A stretch of DNA of 21,802 bases from QAMX01 sp964515055 (GTDB lineage: Bacteria > Bacillota > Clostridia > Oscillospirales > QAMX01), in NCBI GenBank assembly GCA_964515055.1, contig CAZEUG010000030.1, positions 1 to 21,802 of the forward strand, read 5' to 3'. Below, piece after piece: positions 7,384-13,839 of the stretch. Position 1 is the stretch's first letter, and every line of letters starts with the position of its first letter. The notes under the pieces are model-generated. The model was not told the DNA's origin, searched no databases, and was given only the letters and a program-made list of their open reading frames with translations. The position numbers and the translations under genes were made by a program.

Positions 7384-7782
7384 TCAGCGGCGACCGCCGT
7401 TCCACCGGGTTGTCCGGTGAACAGAGCGAATCGTCATACGCGGGGCATCCGGCCCTTCACAGGCCGCGATGGCGGCGGAGAGCACCGCGATCAGCTCCGG
7501 CGTAACGGTTTCTTCCGGTTCTTCGGCGGCTGACGGCACCGGTTCCGGTGCCGTTTCCGGCTGAGCCGGAATCACATCCGCCTGTTTTTTGTTCATAGAC
7601 GAGATGATTCGACCCATCATCGCAACGAGAAACCACAGGACGATCAGAACTGCAAAGGTTGTTCCCATGCCGATGAGCAGCGTCATGACGCCTTCGCTCA
7701 ATTTTTCTCCAAGTGTCAATTCAGGTTCTGCTGTAGCGACAAGCTCGTTCGCGGCAGCAGCAGCTGAAATCAATCTCAACAT
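7384..7782 (-). CDS. oadG: OadG-family sodium-pump decarboxylase gamma subunit
   Basis: Small membrane anchor that assembles the decarboxylase complex. In 132 residues it has a short N-terminal stretch, one membrane helix (about 30-58, VMTLLIGMGTTFAVLIVLWF), a Pro/Glu-rich linker and a C-terminal TPELIAVLSAAIAA...MTIRSVHR block seen in clostridial OadG-like proteins. The ATG at 7782 follows AGAAAGG by 12 bases; an in-frame GTG at 7815 is possible but has a poorer site. Sequence conservation in this family is low, so the call rests on topology, the C-terminal block and position between mmdA and the biotin carrier gene. Confidence 0.78.
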   Translation of the reverse strand: MLRLISAAAAANELVATAEPELTLGEKLSEGVMTLLIGMGTTFAVLIVLWFLVAMMGRIISSMNKKQADVIPAQPETAPEPVPSAAEEPEETVTPELIAVLSAAIAACEGPDAPRMTIRSVHRTTRWNGGRR

Positions 7783-7846
7783 ACTGAAACCATACCTTTC
7801 TGGGTCAAACCTCACACATCAGAGGATGACGCCGGTTTGTCAAGCC

Positions 7847-9274
7847 TCAGCGGCCGGAGACGTTTTTGGTGGAGAACAGACCCAGTGCATACACGATGGC
7901 CTGTCTCGTCTCCGTCGGATCAATCACTTCGTCCACATAGCCGCGTTTGGCCGCTTCATACGGTGCAGCCGTTTTTTCGGCGAATTCCGCTTCGAGCTCT
8001 GCGCGCTTCTGGATCGGATCGGCCGCTTTCTTGATCTCATCGAGCCGGAACAGATCGACGGCAGCCGGAGCGGCAATGGCGGAAATTTCCGCCTGCGGCC
8101 AGGCAAACGCCATATCGCAGCCGAGGCCGCGTGCGCCGAACGCCACATAGGCAGAGCCGGTGGCCTTGCCGGTAATCAGGGTGATCATGGCTGTCTCTGC
8201 CGTTGCATAGGCAGCGGCCAGCGATGCCGCCTTGGACATCCCGCCGAATTTTTCGAAGCACGGGCTCATTTCGAAGCCGGACGCATTGACGATGGTCAGG
8301 ACGGAAATGCCAAAGGTGTCGCAGAAGGAGAGGAACGAAGCGGCCTTGCCGATTCCTTCCATCGTGATGACGCCGTCTGCGCCGATCACGCCGACTGTTT
8401 CGCCGTCAAAGCGGGCAAACGCCGTGAGAACCTCCGGGGCGTACTGTGCGCCGGCTTCCAGGCTGGTGCCGTTGTCGGCGATCTGTGCCAGAACGGCACG
8501 CGATGAACCGTCGCCCATGGCGTTCAGGTCGGCCAGGCGGTTGATATCGTCGCTGGCGGCGGCGTAATTCCGGTCGCCCGCGCTGTTGGAGGGCAGCATC
8601 GAAATCAGCGCACGAACCGTTGCGGCGGCAGATGCATCATCCTCCGCGCAGAAGGAGGCGTTGCCGTTCTTTGCGGCATCCTCTGCTGTGGCCGAAACGC
8701 CCTTCGCCTCCGTGACGGCGGCGATGACGGCCGGAGAGTTCATGTACAGCTCCCCGCCCTTGACCGCGACGACAAAGTCAAAGCTCTCTGCGACCATGGA
8801 AGCCGCACCGCCGCAGATGCCGGAAATCACAGCAATCTGCGGAACCTGCGCCGAAGCCTTTGCGGCACAGGCCAGGATGCGCGCATAGCCATTCAGCGCA
8901 TCCACGCCTTCGGCAAGCCGGGCGCCCTTGGAATCAAAGAAGCCAATGACCGGAATGCCTGTTTTCAGCGCGTATTCATACAATGTGGTGATTTTCTGTG
9001 CGTGCATTTCGGAAACTGCACCGCCGAGCGCATCCACATCCTGCGAGAAGACGCAGACCGGGGCGCCGTCAATCGTGCCCCATCCGGTCACAACACCTTC
9101 CGCCGCTGCATCCGCTGCGCCGAACTCCGTCGGCCGCTGTTTGACAAACGCGCCAATTTCCATAAAGCTGCCGCTGTCCAGCAGCAGATCAATCCGTCGG
9201 CGTGCGCTTGCACCGGCAGCCGTTACAGCCTGGCGCTTTTCGAGAAAGTCGTTTCTTTTCCCGACTGTATCCAT
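7847..9274 (-). CDS. mmdA: Acyl-CoA carboxyltransferase (methylmalonyl-CoA decarboxylase alpha type)
   Basis: Crotonase-fold carboxyltransferase that transfers CO2 between an acyl-CoA (methylmalonyl-CoA/propionyl-CoA or malonyl-CoA/acetyl-CoA) and biotin. Its 475 residues hold the N-terminal half with VISGICGGAASM (oxyanion-hole type) and the C-terminal half with EMSPCFEKFGGMSKAAS and GARGLGCDMAFAWPQAE, both typical of the family. It is shorter than the usual 510 or so, mainly in the N-terminal and central regions. It is first in the operon; AAGGAGGT stands before the ATG and the mRNA begins about 110 bases upstream. With OadB and OadG downstream and no biotin carboxylase, a Na+-pumping decarboxylase is likelier than a propionyl-CoA carboxylase. 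The exact acyl-CoA is unresolved. Confidence 0.85.
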   Translation of the reverse strand: MDTVGKRNDFLEKRQAVTAAGASARRRIDLLLDSGSFMEIGAFVKQRPTEFGAADAAAEGVVTGWGTIDGAPVCVFSQDVDALGGAVSEMHAQKITTLYEYALKTGIPVIGFFDSKGARLAEGVDALNGYARILACAAKASAQVPQIAVISGICGGAASMVAESFDFVVAVKGGELYMNSPAVIAAVTEAKGVSATAEDAAKNGNASFCAEDDASAAATVRALISMLPSNSAGDRNYAAASDDINRLADLNAMGDGSSRAVLAQIADNGTSLEAGAQYAPEVLTAFARFDGETVGVIGADGVITMEGIGKAASFLSFCDTFGISVLTIVNASGFEMSPCFEKFGGMSKAASLAAAYATAETAMITLITGKATGSAYVAFGARGLGCDMAFAWPQAEISAIAAPAAVDLFRLDEIKKAADPIQKRAELEAEFAEKTAAPYEAAKRGYVDEVIDPTETRQAIVYALGLFSTKNVSGR

Positions 9275-9343
9275 ATAATAGATAACCTCCTTCGAGCCTC
9301 TCGGTTCGATTTATTCCGCTTATTTTCCATTGGTGTGCCGTGG

Positions 9344-9382
9344 ATGCGGCTTCAGACGGGCTCAAACAACCCGAATCCGCAT
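9344..9382 (-). other. 5'-terminal stem-loop of the decarboxylase operon mRNA
   Basis: On the minus strand ATGCGG (9382-9377) pairs with CCGCAT (9349-9344), enclosing a GGGTT/AGCCC stem with a GTTTG loop. With the -10 box at 9391-9396 the transcript should start near 9384, so this structure forms at its extreme 5' end. Such structures often protect mRNA from decay. I do not recognise a riboswitch class. Confidence 0.45.
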
Positions 9383-9390
9383 TCAAATCC

Positions 9391-9419
9391 ATTATATCAC
9401 AAAGTGGTTGAATTTACAA
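9391..9419 (-). promoter_or_regulatory. Promoter of the mmdA-oadG-carrier-oadB-oadA-glcK operon
   Basis: On the minus strand TTGTAA (9419-9414), a 17-base spacer and a perfect TATAAT (9396-9391) precede mmdA. It stands back to back with the tRNA-Trp promoter about 45 bases away. Confidence 0.8.
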
Positions 9420-9463
9420 GTTTTTTGTCCGATTTTTTCCCGCAAAAAAATTCACCATCCCCC

Positions 9464-9492
9464 TTGACAACGGCGCTTTCTGCGTGTATAAT
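9464..9492 (+). promoter_or_regulatory. Consensus promoter of tRNA-Trp
   Basis: TTGACA (9464-9469), 17 bases and TATAAT (9487-9492) form a perfect strong promoter about 55 bases before the tRNA. Confidence 0.9.
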
Positions 9493-9546
9493 ATATGGGT
9501 ACTGATTTTTCAGTGCGATTTTCTCTCCGCGCAGGCCATTTGATAC

Positions 9547-9622
9547 AGGGGTATAGCTCAGCCGGTAGAGCGGCGGTCTCCAAAACCGTAGGCCGAGGGT
9601 TCGATCCCTTCTGCCCCTGCCA
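9547..9622 (+). tRNA. tRNA-Trp (anticodon CCA)
   Basis: A 76-base cloverleaf. The acceptor arm is AGGGGTA with TGCCCCT, the discriminator base is G and the 3' CCA is encoded. The anticodon loop CTCCAAA (anticodon CCA) sits on a GCGGT/ACCGT stem, and the T arm is GAGGG-TTCGATC-CCTTC. The discriminator G is standard for bacterial tRNA-Trp. It forms a single-gene unit with its own promoter and terminator. Confidence 0.97.
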
Positions 9623-9626
9623 ATCG

Positions 9627-9667
9627 AAAAGCACCATTTGTCATTCGACAGATGGTGCTTTTTTTGT
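9627..9667 (+). terminator. Rho-independent terminator of tRNA-Trp
   Basis: A 12-bp stem (9631-9642 with 9647-9658, one T-G pair) has an ATTC loop and is followed by a T run, 5 bases after the tRNA 3' end. Confidence 0.94.
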
Positions 9668-9714
9668 TGCGTGTGGATGTGGCGGAGCAGGGACGACGGG
9701 AAGGGAAAATAGGA

Positions 9715-9949
9715 AAGTGATGCGCGCCTAACGGCGCAGTGATATGCGTTCCTTGCGGAACGCGTGATATGTTCCTTACGGAACGTGATGCGCACTTCGT
9801 ACATGATGTGCGCCTGCGGCGCGTGGCGCGGAGCGTCTGAGGGATTGTGAGAGAAAAGTGATGCGCGCCCAAAGGCGCAGTGATATGCGTTCCTTGCGGA
9901 ACGCGTGCTGCATGCCTGTGGCGCGTGGCACGAAGCGTCTGAGGGATTG
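9715..9949 (+). repeat. Array of short hairpins, duplicated as two modules
   Basis: The array is a chain of small perfect stem-loops separated by GTGAT(A/G)TG-like linkers: GCGCC-TAAC-GGCGC, GCGTTCC-TTGC-GGAACGC, GTTCC-TTAC-GGAAC, GCGCAC...GTGCGC and GCGCC-TGC-GGCGC. Each module ends in a GCGTCTGAGGGATTG tail. The module at 9715-9847 recurs in shortened form at 9856-9949. The tails match the right part of the repeat at 10005-10062. No reading frame with a ribosome site crosses it. Confidence 0.75.
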
Positions 9950-10004
9950 CTGTACCCTGTGTTCTCATCTTCTCCGCAGGTGCCCGCATTGCCTTACAAA
10001 CAAA

Positions 10005-10062
10005 GCTCCCTCTGACGAGGGAGCTGGCGCGGAGCGTCTGAGGGAGAGAAAACTTTTTCTGA
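10005..10062 (+). repeat. AGGGAGCT palindromic repeat, full copy
   Basis: GCTCCCTCTGACGAGGGAGC is a hairpin (GCTCCCTC/GAGGGAGC), followed by TGGCGCGGAGCGTCTGAGGGAGAGAAAAC in segments shared with 1-43. Its reverse complement is the deleted copy at 2896-2941. Confidence 0.7.
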
Positions 10063-10100
10063 GTGCGCACCTTCGCCTGAACGCGCCCACAGGCAACCAC

Positions 10101-10153
10101 AATCCCTCCGGCGCGGCTTCGCCGCGCCACCTCCCTTTACACAAGGGAGGCTT
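10101..10153 (+). repeat. 53-bp double-hairpin repeat, copy 2
   Basis: It agrees with 2800-2852 at 51 of 53 positions. It has a perfect 8-bp stem GGCGCGGC-TTC-GCCGCGCC followed by CCTCCCTT-TACAC-AAGGGAGG. Its right end overlaps the first unit of a 46-bp tandem repeat. Confidence 0.8.
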
Positions 10154-10260
10154 TGGATGTTGCCTGCTGTCGGCCGCTACGACTGTATCAGGGAGGCTTT
10201 GGCGGTTGACCAATGTCAGTCACTACGACTGAATGCGGGAGGCTTTGGTGGTTGCCTGTG
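10145..10260 (+). repeat. 46-bp tandem repeat, about 2.5 units
   Basis: Units at 10145-10190 and 10191-10236 and a partial unit from 10237 all start GGGAGGCTTTGG and share CTACGACTG near the end. The starting motif is the right end of the 53-bp palindromic element, so the tandem seems to have grown from that element's edge. Confidence 0.65.
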
Positions 10261-10303
10261 CGCACGCTTTTCTTGCAGCAGGCGATGCGGAGTACGGACA
10301 ACA

Positions 10304-10335
10304 ACAGACCGGCAAGGGTTGGTTTGCCGGTCTGT
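10304..10335 (-). terminator. Perfect 12-bp hairpin downstream of the zinc-ribbon operon
   Basis: ACAGACCGGCAA (10304-10315) pairs perfectly with TTGCCGGTCTGT (10324-10335) around an 8-base loop, 45 bases after the stop codon of the minus-strand gene at 10381. On that strand it runs into TGTTGTC, only mildly T-rich, so termination is plausible but not certain. Confidence 0.5.
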
Positions 10336-10380
10336 CGAAATACAGCAGTATTCAGGTGCATGGTTCTATCGGATTTGAAA

Positions 10381-11292
10381 TCACACAGGTTGGGGGTTCT
10401 TTTTTGCGCGGCCGGTATGTACTCGTGTCGCCAGGAAGAGAATCGGCCAACCGAGCAGTGCGCCGAGGCCGACGGTTCCGATTGCGATACCGATTGCAAA
10501 ATGCATAACCGCAGCCAGGAGGAACATCAGGCAGCACTCCCCTGCCAGCGCGACGAGAAGCGCTGCGGTTGCGCCGATGCGGCCGACCCGACCCGTTCCG
10601 AGCCGCCAAAAAGCCAGCAGAAGCATCATCGGTTCCAGCCAGCCAAACAGACTCGTCATCCACAGAATTTGCCGAATCATTCCCGTGATTTCGCCCGTTG
10701 AGGACATACCCCGGCCATAAATCAGCAAAAAGCCAATCGGCGTCCAGATCAGCGGTGCCAGATACAGGAGCACCCTCTGCCAGTTCTTCATTTGCCAGCG
10801 GCCGGTTCGTTCCACGCCCAGCACGATCACGTCAAGCACGAGCCAGAGAGAATACAGACGGATGACCGGCCGGAACGCCTGACTCGACAGCATCCATGCA
10901 ATCACGCCGTACTCTCCGTAGTACGCCTGTGCGAATTGCAATTCCAGGACGGACAGCAGCAGCGGGAACACCACGCAGACGCAGATCACCAACGGAAGAT
11001 CGGCATACGAATAGACGTCCAGCCGGATCGCCTTCCGCCAGATCAGCAAGCCCATCAGGAGCAGACCGACCACCAGCGACGCGGTTTCAATCAGCGTCAC
11101 CGTTGCAAGACCGGTTCCCATCCACCGGTAGACGGTCGGCGCACACAGCAGCAGAAGCACCAGTACAAACGGCAGGCAGGCTGCACGACCGGTTTGCTGC
11201 ACCGGTACATCCGTCCGGTTCAACGGTTTTCCGCACGATGTGCAGAACGATGCGCTGTCCGGGACGGCTTTTCCGCAGAATTTGCAAAACAT
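10381..11292 (-). CDS. Zinc-ribbon multispanning membrane protein, unknown function
   Basis: The 303-residue product starts with a cytoplasmic zinc ribbon, MFCKFCGK...FCTSCGKPL (Cys3, Cys6, Cys17, Cys20), then a short linker and about seven or eight hydrophobic segments from residue 40 onward. It ends in a basic tail. I do not recognise the membrane domain. ATG at 11292 is preferred because GAGGGTG lies just upstream and the zinc ribbon begins at once; longer in-frame starts reach back into the upstream gene. It is 14 bases after a second zinc-ribbon gene and surely in one operon with it. A role in membrane stress or sensing is only inferred from the architecture and the adjacent two-component system. 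Confidence 0.75.
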   Translation of the reverse strand: MFCKFCGKAVPDSASFCTSCGKPLNRTDVPVQQTGRAACLPFVLVLLLLCAPTVYRWMGTGLATVTLIETASLVVGLLLMGLLIWRKAIRLDVYSYADLPLVICVCVVFPLLLSVLELQFAQAYYGEYGVIAWMLSSQAFRPVIRLYSLWLVLDVIVLGVERTGRWQMKNWQRVLLYLAPLIWTPIGFLLIYGRGMSSTGEITGMIRQILWMTSLFGWLEPMMLLLAFWRLGTGRVGRIGATAALLVALAGECCLMFLLAAVMHFAIGIAIGTVGLGALLGWPILFLATRVHTGRAKKNPQPV

Positions 11293-11306
11293 GGCAACAC
11301 CCTCTG

Positions 11307-11780
11307 TCAGCCCTGATACTTCCGGCCGCAGTTCGGACAGAACGCCATATCCTCTTCCAGAACGGTACCGCAGGAGCATTGACGCCTGGCGACTTCATTT
11401 TCACCGCCGCATTCGCCGCCGCAGTTCGGGCAGAATTTCCCATCGGCCGGAAGCGCCTTGCCGCAATAGCTGCAAACGCGGGTGGCCGTCTGTGCAGTCG
11501 GCTGTTGGATATAGGTCACACGCGGGGCAACATTTTGATTTTTCTTCTGGCTGGCATAGACCGCATAGAGTACGACGCCTACAATGATCATCAGAATGCC
11601 GATGATAATGGCGTAGGTGCCGACATCCTTCAGTGTGACATAGTTCTGATATTCCTCCGAACCGAACTTTTTCCACAGATAGCTGGCGTCATTCAGTTTG
11701 CCGTTTGCAATCAAATAACCCGCTCCGCCGCCAACCAGAGCAATCACACCGATTGTGATCAGGAAGCTGCTCAAACACAT
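11307..11780 (-). CDS. Small membrane protein with C-terminal tandem zinc ribbons
   Basis: The 157-residue product has two membrane helices (about 4-26 and 54-75) and a Gln/Thr-rich linker. Two cysteine clusters follow, CSYCGKALPADGKFCPNCGG with a further Cys, and CSCGTVLEEDMAFCPNCGRKYQG, each able to bind Zn2+. It is the mirror image of its downstream partner, which has the ribbon at the N-terminus. GGAG stands about 11 bases before the ATG. It is the first gene of a two-gene unit with its own promoter, divergent from the response regulator. The family function is unknown to me. Confidence 0.75.
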   Translation of the reverse strand: MCLSSFLITIGVIALVGGGAGYLIANGKLNDASYLWKKFGSEEYQNYVTLKDVGTYAIIIGILMIIVGVVLYAVYASQKKNQNVAPRVTYIQQPTAQTATRVCSYCGKALPADGKFCPNCGGECGGENEVARRQCSCGTVLEEDMAFCPNCGRKYQG

Positions 11781-11853
11781 GGTTCCAAACTCCTATCTCC
11801 TGTCATTTTCCGAAATCGGATCCATCGGCTCCGTCGGATTGACCTTTTTGATT

Positions 11854-11882
11854 GTTATATCATAATTTTGCGATTCCCGCAA
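11854..11882 (-). promoter_or_regulatory. Probable promoter of the zinc-ribbon operon
   Basis: On the minus strand TTGCGG (11882-11877), 17 bases and TATAAC (11859-11854) give a fair match to the vegetative consensus, about 75 bases before the start codon. It lies only about 35 bases from the regulator box of the divergent two-component promoter, so cross-regulation is possible. Confidence 0.5.
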
Positions 11883-11917
11883 GTGGGCGGATGAACCATA
11901 AAGAAAAATGAGAAAAA

Positions 11918-11961
11918 GTTTAGATTCAGTTTAGAGATGGCCGGTATCCTTTTGATACAAT
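11918..11961 (+). promoter_or_regulatory. Two-component promoter with PhoB-like direct-repeat box
   Basis: GTTTAGA occurs twice (11918-11924, 11929-11935) at an 11-base period with TTCA between, the spacing bound by dimers of OmpR/PhoB-type regulators. A -10-like TATCCT lies 9 bases after the box (11945-11950), and a second candidate, TACAAT, is at 11956-11961. No good -35 hexamer is present, as expected for an activated promoter. The same box precedes the gene at 13840. A 7-bp hairpin (11968-11984) lies between promoter and ribosome site. Confidence 0.6.
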
Positions 11962-12001
11962 GAAAGGGCAGCCGCTCCGGCTGCGGAAAGGATTGTGTCG
12001 T

Positions 12002-12676
12002 ATGTTTCATATTCTCGTCGTCGATGATCAGCCGCACACGAGGATGCTGATTGAAGCCATTTTGAAGGCGGAGAATTACACGGTTTCTCTGGCCGAAAAC
12101 GGAGAGGACGCATTGCAGGTCATGGATCGGGAGCACATCGATCTGGTCATTCTGGACATCATGATGCCGAAAATGGACGGGTATGAATTCACGCGCACGC
12201 TTCGAGCCGCGAACCAGAACCTGCCGATTCTGATGATTTCTGCCAAGCACCTGCCCGCAGACAAGCACCGGGGCTTTCTCGTCGGCACAGATGACTACAT
12301 GACCAAGCCGATTGACGATGAGGAAATGCTGCTGCGAATCAAGGCGCTTCTGCGGCGGGCACAGATCATCAACGAGCAGAAGATTCACATTGGCCCGGTG
12401 GTGCTCGACTACCATTCCTTCACCGTGTCACGCGGTGATGAAACACAGGTGCTGCCGCAGAAGGAATTCCTGCTGCTGTACAAGCTGCTCTCCTACCCCG
12501 GGCAGATTTTCACGCGCATCCAGCTGATGGACGAAATCTGGGGCGCCGACAGTGACACCGGCTGGGAAACCGTCACCGTCCATGTCGGCCGGCTGCGTAA
12601 GCGTTTTGAGGGCTGGAAGGAATTTGAAATTGAGTCCGTCCGCGGACTGGGCTACCGGGCGGTGCGAAACGTATGA
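12002..12676 (+). CDS. OmpR/PhoB-family response regulator
   Basis: A 224-residue DNA-binding response regulator. The receiver domain (1-118) has Asp8/Asp9, the phosphorylated Asp52 in LVILDIMMP, Ser80 and Lys102. A winged-helix domain follows (about 127-223), with the expected KEFLLLYKLLSYPGQIFTR segment and the RGLGYR hairpin at the end. ATG at 12002 follows GGAAAGGA; an in-frame ATG at 11960 falls within the promoter and is rejected. It overlaps the histidine kinase by four bases (ATGA), so the pair is translationally coupled. The box in its own promoter suggests autoregulation. The signal is unknown. Confidence 0.93.
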   Translation: MFHILVVDDQPHTRMLIEAILKAENYTVSLAENGEDALQVMDREHIDLVILDIMMPKMDGYEFTRTLRAANQNLPILMISAKHLPADKHRGFLVGTDDYMTKPIDDEEMLLRIKALLRRAQIINEQKIHIGPVVLDYHSFTVSRGDETQVLPQKEFLLLYKLLSYPGQIFTRIQLMDEIWGADSDTGWETVTVHVGRLRKRFEGWKEFEIESVRGLGYRAVRNV

Positions 12677-13737
12677 AGCGGAAGGAACGTCATGATCGTC
12701 TGGCTCTGTTCCTGCTCATCTCCGCCATCATTTTCTGTATTCTGCTGATCGCCGTTTTTCTGGCGGCGGTTGTCGTCTATGAGGCGTGGAAGCACGGCTT
12801 CTTTTCCGACCGTTCCGGGCATCTGTCGGCGCACCCGCTGATTCTGCTGATGGGCGTGCTCAGCCTCGTCGTCAGCGTGATCATTATGGCGCTTTTCACC
12901 CGCTTTTCGCTGAAGCCGGTCAATCGCATGATCAACCAGATGAACCGGCTGGCTGCCGGGGATTACCGGGCGCGGCTGCATTTCGGAAAGCCGATCAGTC
13001 TGCATCCGACGTTTGTCGAGGTGTCGGACAGCTTCAACAAGATGGCGCAGGAGCTGGAAAATACGGAGCTGCTGCGCTCCGATTTCATCAACAACTTCTC
13101 GCACGAATTCAAAACGCCCATCGTGTCCATTGCCGGGTTTGCCAAGCTGTTGCGGCGTGGGCAGCTGACGGAGCAGCAGCGGGACGAATACGTCCGGATC
13201 ATCGAGGACGAGTCGCTGCGGCTTTCCGCGATGGCGACCAACATCCTGAATCTGACCAAGTGCGAAAATCAGACCATTCTCACCGATGTGACCACCTTCA
13301 ACCTGTCCGAGCAGATTCGCAGCAGCATCGTCTCACTGGAGGGCAAATGGTCACAGAAGGCGATTGAGCTGAATCTCGATCTGGCGGAGCATATGATCGA
13401 GGCGAATCCGGATCTTTTGAAAAACGTCTGGATCAACCTCATCGACAACGCCATCAAGTTTTCACCCATCGGCGGTCAAATTGATGTGACCGTCCGGCAG
13501 AAAAACGGTTCACTTCTGGTGAGCATTGCCAACAACGGCCCGGACATTCCGCCGGAGCAGCAGCAGAGAATATTCGGCAAGTTTTATCAGGCCGATGAAT
13601 CGCACGCATCCGAAGGGAACGGCATCGGCCTTGCACTGGTGAAAGGCGTCGTCACGCTGCACAGCGGGACGGTTTCCGTCGTTTCCGGAAACCACACAAC
13701 CACCTTTACCGTGCAGCTGCCGCAGAAGCGCGCATAG
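12673..13737 (+). CDS. Membrane sensor histidine kinase
   Basis: Partner of the preceding regulator; autophosphorylates and passes phosphate to Asp52. In 354 residues it has two membrane helices (about 10-34 and 56-76) with only a short loop (about 20 residues) outside the membrane, so it probably senses the membrane or a protein partner rather than a ligand-binding domain. A HAMP linker (77-130), HisKA with NNFSHEFKTP and His144, the N box NLIDNAIKFS, and GNGIGLALVKG near the end complete the kinase core. It is cotranscribed and coupled to the regulator by an ATGA overlap. Length is normal for small intramembrane-sensing kinases. Confidence 0.93.
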   Translation: MKRKERHDRLALFLLISAIIFCILLIAVFLAAVVVYEAWKHGFFSDRSGHLSAHPLILLMGVLSLVVSVIIMALFTRFSLKPVNRMINQMNRLAAGDYRARLHFGKPISLHPTFVEVSDSFNKMAQELENTELLRSDFINNFSHEFKTPIVSIAGFAKLLRRGQLTEQQRDEYVRIIEDESLRLSAMATNILNLTKCENQTILTDVTTFNLSEQIRSSIVSLEGKWSQKAIELNLDLAEHMIEANPDLLKNVWINLIDNAIKFSPIGGQIDVTVRQKNGSLLVSIANNGPDIPPEQQQRIFGKFYQADESHASEGNGIGLALVKGVVTLHSGTVSVVSGNHTTTFTVQLPQKRA

Positions 13738-13764
13738 GCGTTTTTGCCCGCTCCGCCGCATTTT

Positions 13765-13797
13765 GTTTCGTTTCAGTTTAGAAATCCATGGTATCAT
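13765..13797 (+). promoter_or_regulatory. Second copy of the regulator box, before the small zinc-ribbon gene
   Basis: GTTTCGTTTCAGTTTAGA (13765-13782) matches the 18-bp box at 11918-11935 at 15 positions, keeps the 11-base period and is likewise followed after 9 bases by a TATC.T -10 element (13792-13797). This suggests the regulator activates the next gene separately from the kinase gene that ends just upstream. Confidence 0.6.
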
Positions 13798-13839
13798 CAT
13801 TCCAGGCACAGTATGGAAAGTCAAACGGAGGTTGTTTGC

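Noticed and set aside
9344..9382. Known riboswitch in the mmdA leader
   Set aside because: The two-tier hairpin is simple and I could not match it to the conserved core of any riboswitch class.
10145..10260. Possible CRISPR array
   Set aside because: The units are contiguous 46-base tandem copies without unique spacers, and there are no cas genes nearby.
9547..10335. Genomic island integrated at tRNA-Trp
   Set aside because: There is no integrase, no duplicated tRNA 3' end and no cargo gene; the tRNA is followed directly by its own terminator and short repeats.
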